64,000 bases of DNA. Origin: Nemopilema nomurai (taxonomy: Eukaryota; Cnidaria; Scyphozoa; Rhizostomeae; Rhizostomatidae). The notes beneath the pieces are model-generated. The model was not told the DNA's origin, did not search any database, and saw only the letters and a program-made list of their open reading frames with translations. The stretch spans positions 964,818 through 1,028,817 of the forward strand of contig ML133409.1 in NCBI GenBank assembly GCA_003864495.1, written 5' to 3'. A program made the translations under genes and the position numbers. Positions 1-14,567 of the stretch are shown here, one piece after another. Position 1 is the stretch's first letter. The number at the start of each line of letters is the position of its first letter.

Positions 1-130
1 CTTAAAAATATCCAGCCAATAGGCATTGTGCGAAGGAGGCTTTTGAGATAAGCAATGAAACATGCGACTTCACTACTGCAGTGGAACAACTGTATGTATC
101 TATGACAATATTTAACAAACAAGATTTAAA

Positions 131-148
131 AGAAAGAAAGAAAGAAAA
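131..148. repeat. (GAAA)n microsatellite
   Basis: About four tandem GAAA units. Confidence 0.8.
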
Positions 149-3100
149 TAGTTTTGAATGGGCATTTTCACAGGCTTGATTTGCGTTTGAGAAGATACGA
201 ATACGGCTATGGTGCGTTAGAGTGCGTTAGAGTGTATGAGAAACTAAACAGTACCAGAGAATTGGTACGGGATATGATTTTATCGAATATTCACATTCGT
301 AAAATTAACAGCAAAAATGAAACATCTGCCTATACTGCCCATTAAATATACTTTCTTACTTTTGACCTACACTCCACATCATTCATTACGTGCTTCTAAT
401 ATCTGGCTTAACGCTTCCAAGAAGCAAAATGCTACCACGAGATCAACCATTTGTCCTCCAGTTAGGATACTTGGATTCCACAACAACCCGTTCAGCTGTA
501 CAATTCATTAAATAATCATTATATGAAGCGGAAAACTTATGAAGACACGCGAGAGGAATTTTTGAAGCTTCATAATTTATATGAGAATTACACCGCCCTC
601 GCAAAAGATTGCAACAGTGCCATTTGAAGAGACTAGACAGAAGTAAAGAGGTGGTTTGTACGTAAAAAGCTGAGGCGTGATACAAATGGAGTGATAGAAG
701 AGATGTGCCAGTTTCATCTGCGAACAGTGGTGCAGATTCTCAGACTCTGTTTTGAGGGGAGGGATCGACAAATATCTACGCGAATAACAATCACAGATCA
801 GCCGCCTGTCACTGAATACGTGGAAGAAATGTTTGGGCGATCACGTCATCGTCTTCGAATGTGATCGTTTCACACGTGGTGGATAAAATTCGGCTTAACC
901 TGGTGCCATAAACTAAAAAAGCATTGGGAATAAGGGTTTAAAAGAAAACTAGGGATCTAGAGAAACCAAGTGGAATCACCACATGGGTGTGTGGGACATA
1001 CCAATCACAGCCTTTCTTGCAGCTCTTTGTAAACCATCTGCCATTGCAAAAGAACTTCTCGCCTATCAGTTGCCTACGTAGAGGGAAATAATGGAAAATA
1101 AGGGTTCAGGCTGTGGATAAAATCAACTTAATTGTAAGAGCATAGAGCAAAAATGATTTTTATGCGCGCGCATGCTGACATGACTTCACTTGCCGCCAAA
1201 AAACAAACTGATATGTAGAGATTCAATGATCTAGTTTCTGCCTGTTTTGACAAAGTGTACTTGAATTTTTTATTCTTATTCCTTCTCATCTTTGTGTCTT
1301 ATCTTTTTCATCCAATTCAGGCAAATTAAAGCATTTGACTAAGGCTCGAAAGCACAAATCTATGCCTTGTTCCCCTATGCTTCGCTAATCAGCAGAAACA
1401 TCCACGGCCTAGGCAGAGGGGAAACTGAACAAATTAAAAAGAAAATTCCATGCTTCGTCTTTTTTGGTCATGAAGATGAATTAACAAAAAATCTGCGTGT
1501 GGTATGGTGCCGATTTTGTGATAAAATGAATTTAAATTTTGAACCATTTATCCATAGATCTGACAATTCTTAGGGTATATATACTCAAACTTTAATTTTT
1601 AAATATGAAATGAGCCGATCAAGCCTCAACTTCACTCCGCCATGTTCAGAACCGTTGTTGTTGCAGTGACACGAAACCCAAGCACATTGCAACTTCCAGG
1701 ATCGCAATCAGGTGTCGCATGGTCTGTTGGCGGGAAAAATTTTGCGCGTTGCCATTTGGCGCAAAAACTCTTCGCACAACAGCGGCAAACATTTTGCCCA
1801 ATCGAAAGCAAAAAACTATGGGCTGGTATGAGACAGGTCTTAGAGGACTGTCAGCAGTTGATTTAAGACAATCAGAGGTATTAGGTTGCTTAAAACAAGA
1901 AATGCTCCGTCTCTTGAAACATTGAAACCAATTCTGGATTGTCCATGTTATGCGCTTTAGTTAGGTCCTGGACTTTAAACACCCAATTGCAAATAATGAT
2001 TGTTTCGAAATCATTCCAAAATGGCTAAAGCTTTATAGTTTTATCTGAAGTAATTCTTCCTTTGAGTGGATCAAAGAGATAAATATCAGATACCAGAAGA
2101 TGGACGGGAAGCGATTTCAGAGGCCTCTCTCTAGCTTAGTTCGATTTATCGCGAATTTAAATTTACTAGCAATGTCACATGCTTTGTTGATTGCGTCAGA
2201 ACGTCTTGAAAGTCCTTTTCGAATGTAATACGAAACTGGGTAATTCGATCTAAGCATGGAAAATTGGACGGCAACGACGCGGATAAAAGCTTGTGATGTG
2301 TCAATGCAGCCAGCCAACTGGCAACTATTATTCAGGTGCCTTTACTTGAGATAGCCCAAGCTACAATTCTTATCAATTTCCTTCTACCTCGCTTTTATGG
2401 TTTAGAACCGACCATCTCGTTCGTTTCTTACAGTTCCGCTTTTGTTTGTTCTACGCTACAACACTTTCTATCCTCTATGTCCTTATTGCGTACTCCGCAC
2501 TACTATGTCTGTCGCTCCAAATTACTGTGGCTTTTTTAAAACAACTCAACCCCCATCACCCATAGCGCTCCAACGACTTCAGTGGAAATAACAAAAGCGA
2601 AGTCATGCAATATTTGTAATTTACTTATGTGAAATAAACAGTACCGAAATGCTAATGAAGTGAAAACAAATAGCGTAAAACATTGTTAACCATCCAATTA
2701 ACAATATTCGCGCTCGTAATCCCGTTTAACATCCGACCCACGGAAGATTCTATCGAAAACTCCCAAAATTATGAAAACGTTTCTGAATACGCAAATCGTT
2801 TCTTTTGCGCCTTATGTACAGATTAAACGCAGGCCTTTTAGTTGCCTGCGGTGACATTTACATAGTAACACATCACTAAATCACATTCAAAGTTGAAGTC
2901 ACCTGCTTATAAACAAATTCCTACAAAATATTCTGGTATAACGAGCTTAAAACAAACACAACGAAATCAGGAATTATATAACAAAAAAGGATTTATCGCA
3001 ATTCAAAGAGCTAATAAGAGCACAAACAGTTTCTTTGTAAAGCGATCATTTAGCGACGGTTCGAACCTATGATCAGATTGCTAAAGACACTACTACGATT

Positions 3101-5956
3101 TGGCCACTAATCTGTGCCGATCCGAGTTTCAGGAAACACCTTCAGAGAGGAAACCGGTGCAAAGGTCTCACCTTTCAAGCTGTTTGTGCAGAGACTGGAA
3201 AAGCAGCGACTGGTACTCATAGGGGAATCCATCTTCGAAGCATCCTCTCTCCTTTTCTGCGAGAAAAACCAAGACAATAATGACAATACATCGCCTATGG
3301 CATTCGAAAAAATCATTGGTAACATATTAATAATGAGATACATTTATTGAATTAAAACATCATTGGTGTTACTTATATCTTATAAATATTGATAGAATTT
3401 CTTTAATTATTCACGTCATTTCGGGTTATCGTTTCAGGGTGTATTGTTGAAAATTTAATCAATATAAAAGGGCAAAATGATAAGATCATGAATTCCGAAT
3501 CTACAAACTACTCAGCGTTTGGCTGTGAACTGAGAAGAACTTCATATAACACAAAACTCTCAAACTAGATAATCAAGCATTTATTCCCTAGATCGTAACG
3601 TATAAAGGCATTTTTCATTAAACAAATTCAAGGAGATTATGATGCAAGCTGCATAATTAGCTGACCTAAGTAATTTAGTGGCAAATCCGACAATATCGTA
3701 CGTTGTCTTTGAAAGTGAAAACCATAACATGATTATATCGGTTATTAGATAACAAAATGCAAACCAAAACAATTTGGGTCGTAGTTCTTTCAAGGAACGG
3801 TAATCATATCCAGGGCTTAATCCTTCATTGACTGATTGCAAAACGGACAGACCGCAATACGCTTGGAAATTACGCGAAATACGTTGCTGAATTGAAAGGG
3901 GAATTCTCCACAGGCGCAGTGCTTTTTAATTATATACTTCTTGATTTCCAATAACGAATCAAACAACAACATTAAAAAGGCAATACCGTTGTAGTTCAAT
4001 GCACGACTATTTTGACAATAAGCGAATCGACATAGCAAACGTCTTAACTGTAACGATGACACCAACTGCCAATGGACAGCGATTAAATAGACAATGACCT
4101 TGACAACAGGCCACGCCCTCATTAATACCAGTCGGAAGGATGTCAATCCAGTGTTAGCCTAGGTTATTGTCTCTCGGGTCTCAGCATCAAGATCTCGGGA
4201 TTAAGACTGGGGCTTCAGTTGTGAGGCTGCCAATTTAGAGAAACGCTAAAATCTGTCTTTACAATTGGACAATTTCTAAGTCCACCCTGGAGCATTGAGT
4301 TAGAATTTTTCGATTTCTTTAAACCCTTGATCCCCAACAGCTGAATCTTAATACAAAGACCCACTTGAAAACATCAACTTAAAAAAAGAACATCTCCTGA
4401 AATATCATCATACATTTAGTATTTCGTTTTTCGCCGGTATCACGTATCCATCGCAAAAAGCTGGCTGTGGATTCATTTGAATTTGACAATTCGTTGGGCT
4501 TCAATCGCAATCAGTCAAATCACTATCACAGCTTCAATCAAGTCACATCAATCACATCACAATCAAAAATTCTACTCTCAATGCAGTTTCTCTATTTCAC
4601 AATGAACAATCCCCTGGCCTCTTTTAAATTGCTGCCATCCTATAGTGCTACTCATAAAAAACAATGTAATGTTAGTACCAATAAGACTCGACATCAAACG
4701 AATAAAATATTGGGATGTATGGGTATGGAACTGGTGTGCTCTTCCAGGACCCACTTAGCGCAAGCAAAATACGCAAATAACAAACAAGTGCTTGCGTAAA
4801 TGCAAAAAGGTTACGGTCAAAAGATTGCAAAAGGCACGGCGGTTACTTGTTTGTGTGGTAGAAAGTTTACTGGCCAACTATGTGACACCCATGCGGTACA
4901 CGTCTCTGACAAATATTGCTCTGAAAAAAATTGAAAACGAGGCTTTCCAAAATGACTCCAATTGTTAAGCCCATGCGTGTACAGCCTCAGCAATCCAATA
5001 CATGTTTTGTGTATTTTGGTCACAACGCTCAATATATTCGTTGTAAGGGTAAAGAGAAAACCTAAAAACGACTAGAAACTCTCTAAATTGATGTCGAAGA
5101 ATCATCTTTATTCAGTAAATCTCTGTCTTGATCTTTGTGCTAGGGAACAAATATCATCGCTTTTATCTCCAGTCAAAATAATCGTTTTTTGCCATTTGTT
5201 AATCGCACTCTCTCTTCGTCCATCTTCTTTGCGCTTTTGCTTATTTTAACAAAAACGTTTGTTGACAAAGGAATTCTATTTTATATTAAGTAAAGATGAG
5301 TGTTGTTCACACCAAGATTTCACTTAGGCATCGCTGATCGGTGAGAATGCTAGCGTCTGGCACCGACAATCGTGACGTGAGCGGACGGTCAAGGCCAAAT
5401 TGAGTGGCAGATTTGGATGACGCCAGCCCGAGATTTATCGCCTAAGTAAAGGTTTAAGCCAATCACTGTGAGCAGGAAAAGCGCAGTGTTGAGAAGAAAG
5501 CCTGCAGATTGGAAGAGAATTATGAGCAAGACGAAACCAAAAGACATGTTTGTTTTGCGCGTCATTGAGCCGTCTAGCTAAGGATGGGTACAGACTTTGT
5601 CGATACAGGCCATTCAAAGCCGCAAAGGTGACTCCCTGGAAAAACAACCGAAATCAACTGGTGATACGACAGATGGAATGCAGCTTTGGAGAAACTGATA
5701 TTGCAAAGCTATTATTGCTGCCTTGGCAAGAGACGATCTCCCACTGGCTGCGATGGTGGGTTTCTAAATGCTCACTTGAAGCATCTGCGTCGTCCCACTC
5801 TACGCCCCCTAACGCCTCTTAAATCTAGACTCATGCTGATTTTTTCATCAAAACTTCCAAGCCTTTGAAACGAAAAAGCATTGAAGCATCAAAGCGTACT
5901 CTGTGCATATAAATGATCCTAATTTATATCAATTTTTTACATCTGTGTTTTAGATC

Positions 5957-6009
5957 TGTGCGTGCGTGTTCGCGTGCGTGTTCGTGTGCGTGTACCTGCG
6001 TGTGCGTGT
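5957..6009. repeat. GT/GC-rich simple repeat (GTGCGT-like)
   Basis: Imperfect run of GTGCGT and GTTCGT units, alternating purine-pyrimidine and therefore potentially Z-DNA forming. It stands out against AT-rich flanks. Confidence 0.8.
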
Positions 6010-7851
6010 AAATCCATGGAATGATGCGGTTTCAGTCAACCGGTGATTCCTAATGGGCTGTTGCTGAGATAATACTGCGTATGACTGCAAGACATCTACT
6101 AACTCACTTGTGTCCTTTAAACCTAATTATCAAATAATTTCACTTTTTCGAACACAACAAACAAGCAGAAGTTGTGTACACGCTTGCGTCGTACCAATAG
6201 ACTTTGATCTTCAACGGGTTCGCATTATTCAGACTCAGTAGCGGCCATTTTCGCGATCCAGTTACTTTTAAGCAGTCACAGTTTATGTTGAAATTCAATG
6301 AACTTTCTAAGATGATTGAAGTTCTTAAAGAAAGACGGCTCATCCCGAACCACCCTGGTGAAACCAGCCCACACTTACATGATCTTTGCCATAATTTTAA
6401 TTGTCGTTTATCAAAGGCGTTTTGGAAAAGATTTCAACGTCTCAATATGACAGGGAAAATCGTGAATCGTGGCTCAAGAAAGGGGGTTATTTTAGTGGAT
6501 TTACAAATGATTCCAGTTTGCGAAAAGAATACGTCATAAATTTCACGAAGAGGATGAAAAAATTGGGATTTTAGAAAAGCAACACTTGCCCTCGCCAAGT
6601 CAACGAACAGTAATTTAATATTACTTAGAAAAACGAATTCATGGTTGTTATCGACTGGAACATTGACACGGTCAATATGTCATGTCCGAAACAAATTCCT
6701 GACACGATTAATGGCTAATACACCGCAACAATGTCGTCAAAGGAGACTTTCTCGAAACAACTACCCACAATTTACGAAGAGAAGTTGCAATCTGACGCAA
6801 CTCGTTTCGTAGGCTGCACAGGCCACGGCAGTTAGATCCGCCACCCTACCTTGACGAAGTGATAGAATCACGTCAGTCGCTTTAATTCACAGAAAACATA
6901 CTGCGCAATCCGCACATGATCTGTGAGGCGGGCAGCTGACCTCGGTGAATTCTGCTTATTTCTGTTCACTGCAAAGCGGCAATGAATATTCAAGCTGCTG
7001 GCTTTTACGTTCTGAAAAAACGTCAAAAAATTTCCATCGTAACATTTTCGTAACTGAGAGTTCGATGAAGTATTAACGAGAAAATTGGTCAAATTAGAGG
7101 AACGTTCTCAAGTCTTATCGTTCTCAGTCAAACCGAATAAGGACAGGATCCCCATTAGGAGCCGGATTATGACTGGATCTCTTTGATAGACAATCGTTGG
7201 AGGACTTTCACGCGGTCGCAATGAAAAGATATTATGGCTGTCATCGATATCGCTCATCGTGAGAGGAAAGAACTTGTCTGAAAGATATTTGCTGTCTAGT
7301 GGTGGTGGCAAAATTATGGACAAGCAAATTTCTATATACGAAACGTGAAAATCGTTACTTCAAAAAGACCTCGATGGCAATAGATGAAAGGGGTTCACCC
7401 ATTCTTTTTCAAAATTTAATTTTTGCTCCTTCTTATTTTCAAGTAACATGATCCTAGTGAAGAAATTTTTACCAAAAGCAGGTTTTTGCACAGCTGTTGC
7501 TTGTAAACAGTCAACTAAGACTAATCAAGTAAAATATAATATTGAGAAAATGTATTTTCCACACACCAAACAATCGAAATTTTCTCAGAACAGAGCATTT
7601 TGAACTCCAAGCTTTTAGACTACTTTAGCATGAGGCTCAAAATTGACTACTAGAATTCTGATCATCTGAAATACAACTAAAAACTCAAGAAAAGGCTAAA
7701 GCTAGGATAATGCAAAGGAAATGAATAACATGAAAGGCAAAGGAAGGCAAACACTATATCTGATCCTTTCTAATTAAACTGGATCTAATGCATGGCAAGC
7801 CAAAGTCGTGCTCCTTGATTAAAAAATTAATATTGTCTTATTGAAACCAAC

Positions 7852-10800
7852 CTCTTAGTGATGGTGAAACTATTTCTGAAAAGCGAGGCTCCTCTCCATA
7901 CCAGAAGATAACTAACTCCTTTGTCAGTTCCACCAATTTCCCACTGCATTCTCCGTTCTTTGACTGGCACTTTTGCCAAGTGCAGAGGACTCCTTGTTGG
8001 ATAGCATTGGAAAATGACGCGAGCACAGGATCATCAGATATCCGTACACAATCAGCACCATTTACAACAGCAAACTTTCTCCACTGCAATCCTCTTGCAT
8101 CAACCTACATTGGAAAACATTAACATTTAACTTGGAATGGTTCTTGAGTACAATGTAGCAGTCTACACTTCTATATGGGAATATGTAAATTACTAAAAGT
8201 ACTACAAACAAATAAAGCATATAGAACAATCATGCAGCCCATCATGGACAATGACAACCCCTGCAGCAGAGAAGATAACTTTGAAGACTTAGCCTTAACC
8301 CACAGTTTGGGGAGGCTAGGGCTCCATCTTTTATTCACCAAATTGTAAACACATGGGTAAACCAGCAAAAATCATTGAAAAGATCTGTTCCAGACTGCAA
8401 GCTACATAGCTTCTGACACATGAAAATCCTGGATTAGGTTCTCATTTTTCTTTATTATACAAACAATATGCTAACCTGATTTTAGAAATTAAATAGATGT
8501 TTTAAAATACACAAAAACACACATGCCTACTCTGGTTAACTCTATCTCAGAAATTTATGCCTTTACTCCAATGCAAAAGTTACTGACTGATAACATGTTG
8601 GATAAACAGATGTTAGTTTCTTTATTTGTAATGCAATCTCTAATCTCCCTAAGAACCACTACTTGCGATTTGAAACTTTGAAACTCATGATGTCTGCCAT
8701 AGAAGAATTAAATTCTTGAAAATTTTGGCAACATTGCAGAATAATAAGTAAATGCATAGGATGAAAAAGAATTTTTTTCTCGTGAAAATTTGTGCTTCGG
8801 TAGACATGACAAGCCACTGTGAGAAAAGGTAAAAAAAGGTCAATCAAACTGTATAGATAAAACCAAAAAAAAATAAAAGATGTTATGATGTTCCAATTGG
8901 CATGACTGTCTAAATCAAGCTACAAAGGTCTTGAAAGCTCTTGAAAGACTGCCTGTTGTGCTACACCTAGTCAAAAACCTCTTTTCCAACGATCACATTG
9001 ACAAAAAACAAAAATGTTTATGCGGTTTCTGCAAACATTATAACTTTTGAACTGTCAAGAAGAAGATTTGAGCTTGCAGTGAGCCCAATTTTATCATAAT
9101 GGCTTTCATTGTGCAAATAAATACTAATCAACAGATTTAACAAAACTGAAAAGCAAAGTGGGTAGGCAAAATAAAAGATGCAACCCTCATATGGCTAATC
9201 TGTGTGACCCATTTTGATGAAATGTCCTGATGATATCAGATGTTATCCTTACTATTCTGAGTGAATCCAAAGGATGAAGTTAAATTCTGATGAACAATAC
9301 CTACAATTACATGCAAGATAATCAGTAAATATTTCTTGGTTAATCTTAGATATATACTGCCATTAAATAGGTGAAGTAAATATCACTGCTATCAATATTA
9401 TAATATGTCTGCTACACTACATCTGCCAAACCATTGTATAAATAGGGATTAAAGGTTAATATAAAGTTCTTCAGCAATGAATGACTATTGTCTTAGCATG
9501 GTTTTTCTACAGAATTATGTATCCAAGCATTGATACATAATTACATAAACAAATAAGAAAAAAGGCAAAGCAGGCCTAAAACACATAAATATATGAGCAC
9601 AACTTTATCATTGATGTTTGAACAATGCCAAAAGCTACAAATTATAAACAGGGTAAAAAAATGCTCTTGATCCACTCCTTCTTACAACTGAAAATATTAA
9701 AGCAAATGGGCAATTTAATACTAATGTTTATCTTGAGCTGAATTACAAGAGAAATATAACACAAAATATCACATTTAAAACTGTCTACAATGGCTTCAGA
9801 CACTATTTTTATGTATCATCAAGTTGTTTGGCCCACAGATGTTTTGTAGCTTTTGCACAGCATTTTGAGCTTAAGACAAATCCTTGTAGAGAATTAACTC
9901 TATTATTTCAATCAAAACAGTACAAAACAATATATTTGTGTATATATATTATGCATAATGAATTGAAAAAAAATTATAGCACATCAATTGTATAGATTAC
10001 CACCAGCATTTCATTGCAACTTCAAATAATAAACTGACTGATGCAAAAATGACATTATCTGCTTTTAAAAAAGAACAAAACAATGTTTTTCAATAAACAA
10101 AACTACTTGACCAACTCCAGACATAATTATCATTAAACAAGAACTTGAAGCTCAAGCTAGCCTTTCTCAAGCTTTTAAGAAAAAATTAGACATCTGAAGC
10201 TAGGTGCAAATAAAAAAGGCAACCCGAAACAGGAAATCAATATATATATATATATATATTTATACATAAAGCAATTTTAAGCCATTTTAAATTTACTTTG
10301 ATTCATATTAAGGCCATGGCTGATTAAAGAACTCAATGAGATTCCTGTATTTTTAGATTTTTAGATTATCAATAACAAATTTTTAGATTGTCAAGATTTA
10401 ATACAAATACCACAAAATGTGTGCAAAACACATTTCATAATCTATATATATATATATTTATATATAGACTCCATAAATTCCAAAAATGATTTCAACACAA
10501 ACACATTCTAGAATAACAGGATCTTTCTCTTTTTTCCCTTTTTCCTTATTTTCTTATCAGTCTTGAAATAATCATTTTCATAAACTGTACTCAAATGATT
10601 CTTTGATAAACTAAATAACTACAAAAATAGTGTTTATATAATAACTAACAATTGAATAAAAAAACTAGCCTCTTATCAAATCAGGAATCTCTTTTGTGTA
10701 CTAATAATTAAAAACAATCTGCAGGACATAACAAATAAGGAAAAACTAACAGGATCACCAGTTTGCAGTTGTCTGGTTACTGGCACAAATGTATAAAAGA

Positions 10801-11885
10801 ACTATAATGATAGCCATGGTTTTGTATTAATGTTGCTCTTTATAACAAACATTTATAAATAGTAAGCGTTTAGCAATATCTCCGCAATAACGTTTAGCAA
10901 GATTTATTATCTTGTAAGCAAATTTAAAAACAATGTTGTTCTGAGGCTTCTCGCAAACCAATGGACGTTATGACATCATGAAGCGATAGGTGGTAGGTTT
11001 TCGTGTTGTGAAAGTATATAATTAAGTTTCTTTTAAGCCACATATCGTTTCAAATCTAATTGCCAATGCAAAAAGATGCGTTTCTCAACTGAAACATACG
11101 CCTCGTCCACTAATCCCCAAGAACGACGAAACTGAAATCTGAGTCCAAGTCTTGGTCGAATGTTTCAGTATGCGAGCATCGATTCGCATGGTTAGGCCCA
11201 GACTCTGAATCAGGAAATTGGTTAAATTCTTAAAAGCAATTGAAGTTTCATTCTTCTAATGTTCTAAGAAAACCAGCTTGATTGGAATGAAACCTTCGTT
11301 ATTCTGATAACAGGAGTCATCTAAAACGTGTTGCGGACACAAATGATTTCAAGCAATAATAACTCTTCGTTGTACAGGATAGCAATTTTTGTTTACGAGA
11401 GCGAGCACAATTAGGCCGGTGTATTAGTCTGGTCATTTGCGAGGTTTTGACACGCATACGACTACATTTCAGTTGCAGTACATTACAAATCCGAACTGCT
11501 GCAAACATCGTTCAGAATAATCTTTTTCTGATACTATATCAGCGTAGACGTGCATTGTTTAAATGGACTGTTCTTGAAATATTTGTTTGCGTGCTATAGT
11601 TGTGGAGGTCAATTGACAGTACTTTATATGCTCTAGAAACATCCTCAGTTCCCATCCAAAAACAAATATAGAAAGATTAATAGATACATAAACCTATAAT
11701 TGTTTCATATGATAGGTATCAATGGGTAAATTAACAAAAGTGACACAAAAATGACGGGTTTCGATGACGGCCAAATGTAACCGCTACGACAGCGGTAGTG
11801 GTTGATGAAAACTCACCAGCGGGAACACGTTGGTTCTGCAATCCTCTAAAGAAGCTCCATTGGTTGATGTTTCTTTATTATTCAT
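7852..11885 (-). CDS. MED13: Mediator subunit MED13, first two coding exons (5' part of gene)
   Basis: MED13 is the scaffold of the CDK8/cyclin C kinase module, which docks reversibly on Mediator and controls RNA polymerase II initiation in the nucleus. Exon 1 runs 11885 to 11817 (23 codons, ATG at 11885-11883, then donor GTGAGT). It contains NGASLEDC, which matches the MED13 amino terminus. Exon 2 runs 8104 to 7852 (253 nt) and joins in phase 0. It carries GLQWRKF, DDPVLASFSNAIQQGVLCTW and ELVIFWYGEEPRFSEI, the conserved block that in human MED13 reads around DPILSSFS and ELWIFWWGEDP. The spacing across the junction aligns residue for residue with the vertebrate protein. Exon 2 ends in phase 1 at a GTTGGT donor. 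Later exons (most of a protein that is usually about 2,000 residues) are not recognised in the window. Invertebrates usually have one gene for MED13/MED13L, so I do not separate the paralogs. Confidence 0.9.
8105..11816 (-). other. MED13 intron 1
   Basis: A 3.7-kb, strongly AT-rich intron between the two recognised MED13 exons, with short TA-repeat tracts near 10240-10259 and 10443-10466. No nested gene or RNA gene was recognised. Confidence 0.75.
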
Positions 11886-12065
11886 GCTCTTTGATTGGAG
11901 TGATCATATCTCCGAATGCCAATGCTGCAAAAGGCGAATTTCAACATCTAACTTCGCAAAACTCAATGAAAATTGGTCCAGTTTTGTATGATTTGTCCAT
12001 GCACTCGATAACGAAGAAAAAATGGCAGCAAGCACACACGGCGATGCGCGCTTGAAACGTCATTT

Positions 12066-12078
12066 CTGATTGGTTCCG
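12066..12078 (-). promoter_or_regulatory. Candidate CCAAT box upstream of MED13
   Basis: The plus strand reads CTGATTGGTT, an inverted CCAAT box about 185 bp upstream of the MED13 start codon in the direction of transcription. The surrounding 11.95-12.1 kb is more GC/CpG-rich than the neighbouring introns. Promoter role is inferred from position and motif only. Confidence 0.35.
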
Positions 12079-12099
12079 ACATGGCCGGGGGAATCTTCA

Positions 12100-14500
12100 T
12101 CGTTCAAAGTTGATTAAGTGTCAAAACACAATGGATCGTTTCTTTTTTTGGCAATGAATTCAAAGCTGCTTAATACTAGTTTACTAATTAAGGGTAGATT
12201 GCTTTTAATTTCAAGCTCAGAAGAACTTCAGAGCTGCTTTTCACAAAATAACTATTGATTACTTGCAATGATGTAGATACTTTGTACAGGTTAACCCCCG
12301 TATCATGGGTTATCTGGAATTTTCACTCCTCCTGCTTCGGAGAAATCTGACGAGGAAAATAAAAACTTCTAAATATTGTTTTACTTAGTTACATAAATAT
12401 TTATTCCCATCAAAGAAGGGATTTGGATAGCTCTAATGGATTCTATACAGGACCAGCAATTTCAGGTTCTAGCTGGCCGTTAAGGATTTTGTTAAGGAAA
12501 TTTAAGGTAAATTTTGTTTTAAATACAATTCTTTCAAATAAATACAATAAATACAAGTCTTTTTGAAAGCATTGATTCCAGTGTCAATTCCTGTTGTACA
12601 AATGCTCCAAATATTTGCACGTATTCTTGATGCAAAACAAACCTCTGGAAAAGAAATTAACTACGAAACTAGATGACTGATCACGGTAAAATTGATAAAC
12701 TTCTGAAGTGAAGTTGATGTTCATTAAAGTCAAGAATTTTGCAATTCTTCAACAGATTTTGAAATCCATGTTAAACCATTGCTATCCAACTGAGATGGAC
12801 AAGTAGCGCCTAACAGATAAATGATATATATTTAAGTATTGAACTTGAAATTTTTGGAGGGAGGGGGAGGGAGGGGGAGGAAGGACATAAAGCCCTGTTA
12901 CCGAGAAAGGTGGTGACGGAGTAGGCCTAGACCCTTCTTGGGACATCAAAGTATTTCATAATTTTGTGTCCCTGGTCATTCATAATTTAGACAGCAGGAA
13001 AAATTACTTACACTTTTTCTCCTGATCGTTGAATTGTCAAAAATAGATAATATGCCTTGAAATTTTCGCAAAACGTGTGGCAGGACAAAAAAAATGTGCA
13101 AAGTTCATAAAAGAGAATTGGGTTTTATTCGTGGCCTCTGCTTTTTGTAACAGAGACCTTTACCCATGTCACTGAATAGAGAAGCCTTTCTGTCTATGTG
13201 TTAATGATTAAAGGCTATGAAAATTTTACAGGGCTGGATGAAAATACACTTTTAGTTTCGCAAGATCTAGATATATAACATAGCTTTGGACTTTAGCTTG
13301 CCAGTCTGAAACGGAAGAACCCAGTACTCTATACTGCTATTGGCAAAAAGTCAATTTATTTGAATTTCTTCTAAGTAGAAGCCAATCAATTTATTATAAT
13401 TAACTGATCTCAATTCAAACCAATTCGAAGCTAGTTCAATGATAAATCTAAAGCAAGAATATGTTAAGAAAACCATTTACTCAAGAGCTCATCTAAGATT
13501 CTAATTCACTTGCATTCCACAGTTCATTTGCTAGAATGAACTGCTATTCTTTGCTAAACTATTACTAGAATATTTATGTTTTTGCTATTCTCTGCATTCT
13601 GGCGAAGTTTTCAGAATGCCATGACAAGCACTTCATTCTTCTACAAAAATAATGTCTGCATTTATCTGACATCATTCAGGAATTCACTCCAGCGTATTGA
13701 GCATCCACCGCAAACGGTCTACCTTTTGGTAAATTATTAATGATCTTCTTTCTTATCGCAGGCAATATTGGAACTCTGTAGGACTTTCGACAATAATGCC
13801 ACAATTTACTACAATGTATTTTATTCAGATGTGCTATGATATGCATACAAATGTTGCTCAGGCGAATGAAATATTTATTCTACCAAAGAACGATACTATG
13901 CATGGTTTGGTTGACGGTCCGCAGTATTTTGCATGTAGTTTCAGATCTCTTCAAAAGATCATTCGTGATTGCTTCACAGCATATTCTTCTATTTAAAAGG
14001 ACAAAGCGTCCTGCACAGCTTTCTGTTCGGCTTAGCATTCTGCTCAGAATTTTGACAAATAGATATAGAGATGCAGCTGAATCGCTATCTTTGCCACTGT
14101 ATCTCAGCTTATTAAGTTGATTTAAAGAATAATTTAAGTATAAATGAAGGCGAAAAAGCATAATACTATCGATCTTATTGGAAAGATAGCAAAGTTTAAA
14201 CGGTTTAAACACGGCAAACGGTTAAACGGTATCTAATTTACTTGAGAATATGATATTTGCAGTGTCTTCATGTTGCAATAGCAACGATCTAAACCAGCTT
14301 TTATCGGCAAGAGATGCGATAACCAATAGCATTTATGTGGCAACAGCAATACCAGCAATGATCATTAACACCAGAATTGATAAGCAAAGGCAAAGGCCAG
14401 CTAAAAATTTTGATTAATAGCATATCTGCATAAGCATTGATTAGCAACAGCAGTAATCAACAGCAGCAATTATTAGTATCGGTGTGATTAGCGGCATTAC
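12100..14500. other. Intergenic, no gene recognised
   Basis: I see only short unsupported open frames. A purine-rich GGGAGG repeat lies at 12857-12883. The interval separates the 5' end of MED13 from the tandem array at 14.57 kb. Confidence 0.5.
12857..12883. repeat. GGGAGG-type purine repeat
   Basis: Tandem GGAGGGAGGG units with several G-runs, so a possible G-quadruplex former on the plus strand. Confidence 0.75.
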
Positions 14501-14567
14501 TAATCAACTGTAGCATTGATTGATAGTATCAAGATCGACAGTAGTAGTGATTAGCGGCATCCCTTCT

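Larger units (their letters stand above)
1..7851. other. Non-coding stretch, no gene recognised
   Basis: I see no exon with recognisable homology on either strand. MED13 is transcribed leftward from 11.9 kb, so part or all of this stretch may be its intron 2. I looked for the next conserved MED13 block (the segment with a GKWF-type motif) and did not find it convincingly. Open frames here are short, lack splice-supported neighbours and match nothing I know. A GAAA microsatellite lies near 131-148 and a GTGCGT-rich repeat at 5957-6009. Confidence 0.5.

Noticed and set aside
3040..3075. tRNA-like T-arm GGTTCGAACC
   Set aside because: No matching A box, anticodon arm or acceptor stem at the right distance. 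The word is itself a palindrome and can occur by chance.
5435..5822. Overlapping 70-90-aa ORFs on both strands in a GC-richer patch
   Set aside because: No motif, no splice-supported neighbours, and overlapping frames on both strands are typical of chance in locally GC-rich DNA.
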